Of a stretch of DNA of 18,768 nt, positions 13,040 to 18,768 are shown one piece after another. Position 1 is the stretch's first letter. Each line of letters begins with the position of its first letter. The notes below the pieces were generated by a model that saw only the letters and a program-made list of their open reading frames with translations, did no database searches and was not told the origin of the DNA. This stretch comes from Actinomycetes bacterium (GTDB lineage Bacteria > Actinomycetota > Humimicrobiia > Humimicrobiales > Humimicrobiaceae): positions 1 to 18,768 of the forward strand of contig JAUVXY010000008.1 of the NCBI GenBank assembly GCA_030603375.1, given 5' to 3'. The translations under genes and the position numbers were made by a program.

Positions 13040-15766
13040 ATGTCAAAAAAACCGTATGGTTCAGGGTATTTCGGGAAATGGATTGAGGATGAGTTTGGAC
13101 TACCTGCTTACCTGTATACCTGTAACCAGACTATAGATCCTAAGGCAGCTACACCAGTGAATAAAGTATGGAGAACTCCAACAGATCATTTACATCAAAT
13201 AGGAAATGACCGCCTGGTAGGGGTAGCATCTAACTATGGTTACGTCCAGGTGCGTCAGGATGAAGGCAGCCCTAAATTTCTTAATGATTATGACCCCAAA
13301 AGGGCTCAGTATGCTGGTGGATTTGGCTATCTTACTGATGGCAGAGAAGTGCTCAGCACACTCTATACTGGTTCTGTGAAAGAAGAATTTGAACGCATTT
13401 TTGGAATAGGTTATGTACGGAAAGTTGTAAAAGGAAGAAGTTATACAGTTGATCAGATAATTTTTGCTCCTTTTGGTGATGATCCACTGATGATCTCACA
13501 GGTAACTGTTACTAATAATTGCAATATACCAGCTGATCTACGCTGGGTTGAGTACTGGGGATGTCAAATGTATCAGTTTTCATTCCGGTCACTAAGTATT
13601 GCCAGGTTTAAAAAGGATTTAAATAGTTGCCCGGAACTGCGCCGCAGGTTTGGGCAACGATTTATACATAATTTCAGTAAAGTAGATGGCAGGGGGCTAA
13701 TAGATGAAAAAGAATTTATAGGAAGAAGCAAAGAGGACAGAAAAAATTATTTGGTAATGAAAATGGTAGCTACATTGGGGGGGCAGTTGAGTCTCCTGCG
13801 CAAACTGAATCCAGTCAGCGAAGCTTTGGTAGAGGATCTTGCTCCTCCAGCTACATTTTTATCCTCCGTGGATGCTCCTGCCGATGGTATGTATACTGAT
13901 GCAAAAAAGTTTTTTGGTGATGGTGGCGCAAAAAATCCAGATGGGATAAAAAAACCTCTTTCTATGAACCTCTCAGATGTTGGTTCTGAAAGTGGTATGT
14001 TTGTAGAACGCAAATTATGTCTTAAGCCTGGGCAAAGCAAAACTCTTTATTTTGCATATGGATACTTACCGAAAGGATTTAAGTTTAAATCTCTTCTATC
14101 TAAATACAGGAAAGACCTTTCCCAACTATTGCAAAGGTCATGTGCAGCATGGAAAGAGTACGGTATCAAGCTGAATATTTCTGATGAGCCATGGGTAGGT
14201 CGTGAAGTAATGTGGCACAACTATTACCTGCGAAGCGCCTTGACCTACGATAGTTTTTTTAAAGAACATATACTCTCGCAGGGGGGAGTGTATCAGTATA
14301 TTTTTGGATTTCAGGGAGGTGCTCGTGACCCATTGCAACATGCTCTACCATTTATTTTTACACAGCCAGAAATTATAAAGGAAGTTATAAGATACACTCT
14401 AAAGGAAGTACAATCAGATGGCAAAATACCTTTTGGTATTGTAGGTAGCGGGACAGTTATGCCTGCTCCTTTTTGTCCTAGCGATTTACAGTTGTGGCTT
14501 TTATGGATAGCTAGTGAATATGTGCTAGCTACAAGGGATACAGAGTTTCTTGAGGAAATGATACCTACATATCCTGTATATGGTCGCAAAGCAAGCAAAA
14601 AGAAAGTAGAAGATATATTGAAACTCTGTTACCACTATACGGTTGAAAAAATAGGGGTAGGTGAGCATGGTTTGATGCGTCTCTCAAATGGTGACTGGAA
14701 TGATGGCATTGTATTAGAGTTTGTTACTAAACCAAAGGATAGAAAGGCTATACGCAAATACGCGGAAAGTGTGCTAAATGCATCTATGGCATCCTACGTA
14801 CTAAAACTGTACTCACACATGCTTACCTATATGGGTGATACTGAATTAGCTAAAGATTCTTACAAGTATGCTGTAGCACAACGAAAGGCTGTAGAGGCTC
14901 AATGGGCTGGTAGCTGGTTCAGGCGGGCATGGCTTACTCCTAAGCTGGGCTGGGTTGGTGAAAAGGAAATGTGGTTAGAGCCCCAGCCGTGGGCAATTAT
15001 AAGTAAAGCTGCTACCCAGAAGCAAAAAGATATACTTACTGGCTCAATTGACAAATTAGTTCGAAGACCTTCTAAAATTGGTGCCAGACTGCATAGCAGT
15101 CCTGTAAGAAAATCAGAGATTGGAATGATGACAAATGCTGGTATCTGGCCATCAATTAATGGTACATTGATCTGGGCACTATCTCTGGTGGATGAAAAGA
15201 TGGGCTGGGATGAATGGAAAAAGAACTCACTGGCAATGCATGCTGAAGCCTACCCTTGTCAGTGGATTGGTGTATGGAGTGGTCCGGATACCTATAACTC
15301 GGATCTTTCTTTGTATGAAGGTGGGACTCAGTTTGATGAGTCTATAATATCAGGCAAACCATCATCATTTATAGAAAGTCTTGCTGGTGGGATAAATTGG
15401 ACTGATTTTCCAGTTATGAATTTACATCCTCATGCATGGCCGCTCTACAGCTTGGCTAAAATAATAGGCGTGGAATTTACATCTGATGGTGTGAAGCTAG
15501 CACCAAGGCTACCTAAGAATGAGTATAAATTTTCTTCGCCACTATTGGGACTAGAAAGATCAGCTGAAGGGTACAAAGGGTGGTATGCTCCTGTAGTAGC
15601 AGGCGAGTGGAATATTAAGTTATATTTAGATCATAATGAGCAAAGTATGTTTTCATATGCTGAAGTAAATGGTATGAGGCAGTCGCTTAATCTTGCCACA
15701 GATGGGGCATTTCAATTTACTGGTAAAAGTGAATCTGGCAAGCCTCTGCTCTGGGTAATCAGGTAG
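13040..15766 (+). CDS. GH94-like glycoside phosphorylase (divergent, specificity unknown)
   Basis: 908 aa, no signal peptide, so intracellular. The N-terminal beta-sandwich (about 1-350) begins GSGYFGKW. An (alpha/alpha)6 barrel follows, with FGFQGGARDPLQHALPFI (422-439) in the place of the GYRDQLQD motif of cellobiose phosphorylases. SDLQLWLLWIASEY is at 481-494, and SNGDWNDG at 549-556 contains the Asp pair where GH94 keeps its general acid. Family enzymes split a beta-glycosidic bond with phosphate, giving a sugar 1-phosphate and a shorter sugar. The TGS/TGTAxWMY-type phosphate loop of classic GH94 is not evident near 775-800. A related barrel family, hydrolytic or phosphorolytic, is therefore possible. 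GGGGAA at 13025-13030 precedes ATG 13040. It sits behind a sugar importer, so cytoplasmic breakdown of the imported sugar is the likely role. Confidence 0.8.
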   Translation: MSKKPYGSGYFGKWIEDEFGLPAYLYTCNQTIDPKAATPVNKVWRTPTDHLHQIGNDRLVGVASNYGYVQVRQDEGSPKFLNDYDPKRAQYAGGFGYLTDGREVLSTLYTGSVKEEFERIFGIGYVRKVVKGRSYTVDQIIFAPFGDDPLMISQVTVTNNCNIPADLRWVEYWGCQMYQFSFRSLSIARFKKDLNSCPELRRRFGQRFIHNFSKVDGRGLIDEKEFIGRSKEDRKNYLVMKMVATLGGQLSLLRKLNPVSEALVEDLAPPATFLSSVDAPADGMYTDAKKFFGDGGAKNPDGIKKPLSMNLSDVGSESGMFVERKLCLKPGQSKTLYFAYGYLPKGFKFKSLLSKYRKDLSQLLQRSCAAWKEYGIKLNISDEPWVGREVMWHNYYLRSALTYDSFFKEHILSQGGVYQYIFGFQGGARDPLQHALPFIFTQPEIIKEVIRYTLKEVQSDGKIPFGIVGSGTVMPAPFCPSDLQLWLLWIASEYVLATRDTEFLEEMIPTYPVYGRKASKKKVEDILKLCYHYTVEKIGVGEHGLMRLSNGDWNDGIVLEFVTKPKDRKAIRKYAESVLNASMASYVLKLYSHMLTYMGDTELAKDSYKYAVAQRKAVEAQWAGSWFRRAWLTPKLGWVGEKEMWLEPQPWAIISKAATQKQKDILTGSIDKLVRRPSKIGARLHSSPVRKSEIGMMTNAGIWPSINGTLIWALSLVDEKMGWDEWKKNSLAMHAEAYPCQWIGVWSGPDTYNSDLSLYEGGTQFDESIISGKPSSFIESLAGGINWTDFPVMNLHPHAWPLYSLAKIIGVEFTSDGVKLAPRLPKNEYKFSSPLLGLERSAEGYKGWYAPVVAGEWNIKLYLDHNEQSMFSYAEVNGMRQSLNLATDGAFQFTGKSESGKPLLWVIR

Positions 15767-15831
15767 TAAACTATTAAGAATTGAATATTTATAAAAAACA
15801 TTAAAAATTTTATTAGAGAGGGAGGATACAA

Positions 15832-16632
15832 ATGAATAAGATATATCGCGTAAAATCTGGAAGCATAGAATTGGCAGTGGAAACTTTTGGTAAAGGGCTA
15901 CCTCTGATTTATGCCCATGGATTATTGTGTAACCGGAATTATTCACGTAATAGATTGATGCCACTTGCCGATAAATACAAAATAATTATATATGATGCTC
16001 GAGGTCACGGTGATTCTACTCCAGTCACGGATCCTGTGCTATATAATGCTGACAAAATGGCTGGCGATACAGGAGTTATTTTAGATGCTTTAAATATAGA
16101 GCAGGCAATTGTTGGTGGGGAATCTATGGGGGCTGCAACTGCTCTTCTTTTTGCTCTAAAATGGCCCAAACGTGTTTTAACATTACTACTAACTGCTCCG
16201 GCCATTAGTGATAAGCCTAACATTGAGGCTGAGCAATTTGCTATGTTGGCTGATGTTATAGCAAATAAAGGTATGGATACCGCTATTGAAGAAGTTAGAA
16301 GACAGTGGGCAACAAAAGGAGCATCATCTGAAACTACAGAAAGCTTTATAACAATGCTTCGCTCACATAATCCTGACAGTATAATTGTTGCTTGTAACAC
16401 TATTAAGGATTGGGTTAATTTATATGACCCTTTACTCCTGAAAGAGCTTAATTTTCCTGTGCATATTTTGGCTTGGGAGGGTGATCCTGTTCATCCTATG
16501 GAGCTTGCTAATTGTCTTAAAGCATCTTTTAACCAGGCTAGTTTAAAGATAATTGATTCACCTTTCAAGTCGCCTGAAGATTTTTCTATTGTTGGAAAAG
16601 TCTTTCTTCAAGAGCTTAATGGATTGAAGTGA
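15832..16632 (+). CDS. Alpha/beta hydrolase-fold protein, catalytic histidine not found
   Basis: 266 aa with a good ribosome site (GGGAGG, about 15819-15826). The fold is clear: oxyanion loop YAHGLLCN (27-34), YDARGHGDST (54-63), nucleophile elbow GGESMGAAT (95-103) with Ser98, and an acid in WEGDPVHP (215-222, Asp218). The family then expects a Gly-His before the last helix. Here that stretch reads IIDSPFKSPEDF (240-251) and no histidine occurs after His221. The triad is therefore incomplete unless His221 substitutes. It follows the phosphorylase gene by 65 nt and may be co-transcribed. An esterase removing acyl groups from the imported sugar would fit the context, but activity is doubtful. 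Confidence 0.85.
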   Translation: MNKIYRVKSGSIELAVETFGKGLPLIYAHGLLCNRNYSRNRLMPLADKYKIIIYDARGHGDSTPVTDPVLYNADKMAGDTGVILDALNIEQAIVGGESMGAATALLFALKWPKRVLTLLLTAPAISDKPNIEAEQFAMLADVIANKGMDTAIEEVRRQWATKGASSETTESFITMLRSHNPDSIIVACNTIKDWVNLYDPLLLKELNFPVHILAWEGDPVHPMELANCLKASFNQASLKIIDSPFKSPEDFSIVGKVFLQELNGLK

Positions 16633-16798
16633 GTAGCATAGGCAATAAATATTATTTTTAAAAACTAGTATAGAGAGTAGGAAAAGATTATAGGTAATAT
16701 TCTGAAAATAAGAGATGGTTTCAGATGAGAAGTTGGGGAAGATAAAACTACAAGAAAAATGGGAATTATAGATGAGGAAGACATAGGTTGGATGTTAT

Positions 16799-16981
16799 AT
16801 GAGAAATAAGGAAATAAGAAAAAAGGTTGAAACTAATTTAGCGAATATATTTACAAATGGAAATCCAGTATATTTTTCAGCTGTAAAATCAACTGATAAT
16901 GATAAAGATGAACTTACCTATACCTGGTATATAGACCGGGAAGAAATACCTGGAGAAAAAAATTCAAAAAACATTAATTGA
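16799..16981 (+). pseudogene. Ig/PKD-like domain fragment
   Basis: A 60-residue frame whose middle reads PVYFSAVKSTDNDKDELTYT followed by WYIDREEIPG. This is the core of extracellular Ig/PKD-like repeats (FSAxxSxDxDxDxLTYxWxxDGxxxxG). Such domains occur in large surface proteins. Here there is no signal peptide, no ribosome site and a stop just upstream in frame, so it is most likely a leftover piece. A real tiny gene cannot be excluded. Confidence 0.5.
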
Positions 16982-17037
16982 ATAAAAAGTGCTAATTTTT
17001 GGCAGATTATTTTTAACCTTGAAAGGGATAAAATTTT

Positions 17038-17242
17038 ATGCTTCAAGAAGTTGTCTCTAGAAAAACAAAAAATGATTTGGAAGTATTAGAAAAAGCCGGA
17101 ATTCTTAAAGATTTTTAAAAGCCTAATCTATTTTGAAGATGCCGAAAAAGACCCCATGCCAAAAATGATAATTCCCATTTCCTGGAATGAAGTAAAAATT
17201 TTTTTTGAGGAAGGAATTCATAAAATCCAATCTCTCAAGTAA
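17038..17242 (+). pseudogene. Frameshifted gene remnant resembling the C-terminus of an AbiEii-like protein
   Basis: The ATG frame at 17038 reads through SRKTKNDLEVLEKAGIL and stops at 17116-17118. Moving to the next frame near 17105 gives continuous sequence FKSLIYFEDAEKDPMPKMII, then PISWNEVKIFFEEGIHKI, to a TAA at 17240-17242. The pattern YF-x-DAE-x-(D/E)PMP-x-M...W-x-x-VK-x-FF is one I associate with the C-terminus of AbiEii-type nucleotidyltransferase toxin proteins. This is recall, not a search. The upstream catalytic domain is absent and the frame is broken. Confidence 0.45.
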
Positions 17243-17280
17243 TAATAATCAACAAAACCATGTTGACCACAGTGACTATA

Positions 17281-17310
17281 TTGATATACAATTAACAAAA
17301 AAGATATAAT
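17281..17310 (+). promoter_or_regulatory. Promoter of the HicBA-like pair
   Basis: TTGATA at 17281-17286 and TATAAT at 17305-17310 are separated by 18 nt, about 40 nt upstream of the antitoxin start. Both hexamers match well. Confidence 0.5.
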
Positions 17311-17351
17311 TATTATATAAAAACATTTTAAAAAAAGAGAAAAATATTAAA

Positions 17352-17801
17352 ATGAAAGCTACTTTAGAAAAATATAACATAAGGGATACAAAAAAACATT
17401 ACTGCGATATAAATAATAAAGTTTTATCTGGCCTTGAAATTATAACTTGTAAAGCCAATACATCAAAAAACGTTTCCCATGTTAAAAAACAGTATATGGA
17501 CCATCTATTGAAGAATATAAAATTTAGTATAAAAGAAGAATTTGATAAAGAATTAAAAGGTTGGACTATTTCTGTTAATGAGTTAAATCTTTACGGAGAA
17601 GGTGCCACAAAAGAAGAAGCCACTGAAGATTTACTGAATTCCATATTAGAGTTTGCAGAGATATATTTAGAAAAAGTTGATCTTTATTCCAAGGTTGAAT
17701 CCATAGAAACTCAGATCTACATGTTAAAAGTACTAAGATGCCAGGGTAATAAAGATATCTTAAGGGAAGAGTTAGGCTTACGATATGCCCGTAAGATTTG
17801 A
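17352..17801 (+). CDS. HicB-like antitoxin
   Basis: 149 aa. A partially degenerate RNase H-like HicB core is visible: WTISVNELNLYGEGATKEEA (71-90), then a helix TEDLLNSILEFAEIYLE (91-107). The tail has SKVESIETQIYMLKVLRCQG (113-132), a region I associate with HicB-type antitoxins paired with short HicA-like toxins. It would neutralise the following protein and probably repress the shared promoter. The gene overlaps the next by 17 nt. Antitoxin-first order is the reverse of the classic hicAB arrangement. The family call rests on pattern memory. Confidence 0.6.
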   Translation: MKATLEKYNIRDTKKHYCDINNKVLSGLEIITCKANTSKNVSHVKKQYMDHLLKNIKFSIKEEFDKELKGWTISVNELNLYGEGATKEEATEDLLNSILEFAEIYLEKVDLYSKVESIETQIYMLKVLRCQGNKDILREELGLRYARKI

Positions 17802-18027
17802 CCATAGGAAAATTAAAAGATTATTAAATTATTTTAATATGAAGTCTGTAAGAAAAGGCAGTAGTTTATATGAAGGTTTTGGTAAGGATGGTAAGTGGAG
17901 AAGGTGTAAATTTGACTATCATAAAGACAGAGATCTAGTCAAAACTGGAACAGCAAAAGTAATTGCCGTCTCTTTGGGTTTTAAAACTTGCTTAGAAATG
18001 AAAAAATTTATAGATAAAAAAATGTAA
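17785..18027 (+). CDS. HicA-like toxin, possibly missing the catalytic histidine
   Basis: 80 aa, the usual size of HicA mRNA interferases with a double-stranded-RNA-binding-like fold. FDHRKIKRLLNYFNMKSVRK (5-24) is the first helix and strand. GSSLYEGF (25-32) is in the place of the conserved GSH motif, and WRRCKFDYHKDRDLVKTGTA (38-57) matches the second conserved stretch with its His46 and TGT. The family's active histidine normally follows Gly-Ser, where this protein has Ser27. It may be inactive, or the motif may be shifted in this branch. It is translated from inside the end of the antitoxin gene. Confidence 0.6.
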   Translation: MPVRFDHRKIKRLLNYFNMKSVRKGSSLYEGFGKDGKWRRCKFDYHKDRDLVKTGTAKVIAVSLGFKTCLEMKKFIDKKM

Positions 18028-18034
18028 ATGAAGG

Positions 18035-18768
18035 ATGATTATAAAAGAAAAAATTAACAATGCACAGGAGCTGCTAAAGGATTACAAAGGTAAGGACTAT
18101 ACCTTTGGGATTGATTGCCTGGATATTCTTGGAAATTATGTCAGTGAGTTTGGTGACAACACATTACTTATAGTATCAGGAAGCAGCTGGGCAAAACCGC
18201 TGCGCAAAAAAATACTAAATATACTCCGAAGGAGCGGGATAAAGATACTTGCCGAGATTGATACTCCAGCTCCAAATACTCCGGCTAGTGATGTTATAAA
18301 ATTAGCCGATGCTATTAAGCTAACCTGTCCTAAAAGCATAACTTGCGTAGGCGGAGGCTCTGCCATAGATTGTGCAAAAGATGCGAATGTTCTTGCGTCC
18401 ATAAGCCCTGAAAAAAATGATTTGGAACCTTTTTTTGGCGTAGACAAAGTTAGTAAAATAGCGCATGAAAAAAATAAAAAACTCATACCGCTTATTGCTG
18501 TTGAAGTGGCTTCAGGATCAGGGTCGCATATTAGCAAAAATGCAAATGTTACGTATATTGAAAAGAAGCAAAAAAAGTTGATAAGCGATGATATTATAAC
18601 TCCGCAAAGGGCAATATTTGATTACTCTACCACTACTACTGCACCACTGGATCTGACAATAGACGGGGCACTGGATGGGCTTGCTCATTCACTCGAGATT
18701 TATTACGGGACAGGCATAAACAGCAAAGATTATAAAAAAATAGAAAAAGTTTGCCTTATATCAATTGC
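18035..18768 (+). CDS. Iron-containing alcohol dehydrogenase family protein (3' end outside window)
   Basis: 244 complete codons are visible from ATG 18035 and the frame is still open at the window edge. The NAD(P)-binding motif CVGGGSAIDCAKDAN (about 106-120) is diagnostic of the Fe-ADH/glycerol dehydrogenase superfamily. VEVASGSGSH (about 156-165) and DGALDGLAHSLEIYYG (about 208-223) follow, and the latter His is a metal ligand. The substrate cannot be read; alcohols, glycerol and diols are all handled by this group. It begins 8 nt after the HicA-like gene. AAGG lies immediately before the ATG, so the start is slightly uncertain. Confidence 0.85.
   Translation, partial: MIIKEKINNAQELLKDYKGKDYTFGIDCLDILGNYVSEFGDNTLLIVSGSSWAKPLRKKILNILRRSGIKILAEIDTPAPNTPASDVIKLADAIKLTCPKSITCVGGGSAIDCAKDANVLASISPEKNDLEPFFGVDKVSKIAHEKNKKLIPLIAVEVASGSGSHISKNANVTYIEKKQKKLISDDIITPQRAIFDYSTTTTAPLDLTIDGALDGLAHSLEIYYGTGINSKDYKKIEKVCLISI

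Larger units (their letters stand above)
16633..17351. other. Decayed intergenic stretch with gene fragments
   Basis: About 720 nt without an intact gene. It contains an Ig/PKD-like fragment at 16799-16981, the 13-nt element ATAAAAAGTGCTA at 16982-16994, a frameshifted remnant at 17038-17242, and the promoter of the HicBA-like pair near 17281-17310. The part from 16633 to 16798 shows nothing I recognise. The mix suggests past insertion and deletion at this junction. Confidence 0.6.

Noticed and set aside
16799..16981. A functional small gene for the Ig/PKD-like fragment
   Set aside because: There is no ribosome site or signal peptide, and a stop codon lies 15 nt upstream in frame. It is listed as a fragment instead.
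18136..18537. 133-residue open frame on the - strand
   Set aside because: It is antisense to the alcohol dehydrogenase, which carries the GGGSAIDCAK motif on the + strand.

Overview
The window comes from an AT-rich bacterial chromosome. Genes have purine-rich Shine-Dalgarno sites, frequent TTG and GTG starts, and short intergenic gaps. The gene content (split two-subunit transketolase, ABC sugar import, a cytoplasmic glycoside-phosphorylase-like enzyme, an iron-type alcohol dehydrogenase) fits an anaerobic, fermentative, carbohydrate-using bacterium. I cannot name the phylum from sequence alone. No rRNA, tRNA, CRISPR array or transposase was seen.

Region 1 (1-4762, all +) is housekeeping. 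It starts with the tail of an antitoxin-like gene, then transketolase N and C subunits, an M3-type metallopeptidase 4 nt behind them, adenine phosphoribosyltransferase (apt), and a charged DUF1844 protein. A 12-bp-arm palindrome between convergent genes (4782-4807) closes the block.

Region 2 (4803-6009, -) holds a TIGR00725/LOG-like nucleotide-binding protein and a VapBC toxin-antitoxin pair. VapBC has canonical PIN acidic residues and its own promoter.

Region 3 (about 6137-16632, +) is a sugar-use locus. It contains a GntR/UTRA regulator whose -10 box lies inside a 22-bp inverted repeat, and a URO-D-like protein coupled to it by a 4-nt overlap. A ROK sugar kinase follows, then an ABC sugar transporter (lipoprotein plus two permeases, no ATPase gene). 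The locus ends with a 908-aa GH94-like glycoside phosphorylase and an alpha/beta hydrolase that lacks a recognisable catalytic histidine. The simplest model is that an oligosaccharide is imported, cleaved inside the cell by the phosphorylase, and the freed monosaccharide is phosphorylated by the ROK kinase. A strong hairpin after the lipoprotein gene probably sets its excess over the permeases. The roles of the URO-D-like protein and the hydrolase are unknown and are the most unusual part of the window.

Region 4 (16633-18768) starts with about 720 bp of decayed sequence: an Ig/PKD-like fragment and a frameshifted remnant resembling an AbiEii-type protein. A HicBA-like pair follows, in antitoxin-first order, with a toxin-like protein lacking the usual histidine. 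The window ends in an iron-containing alcohol dehydrogenase gene cut by the edge.
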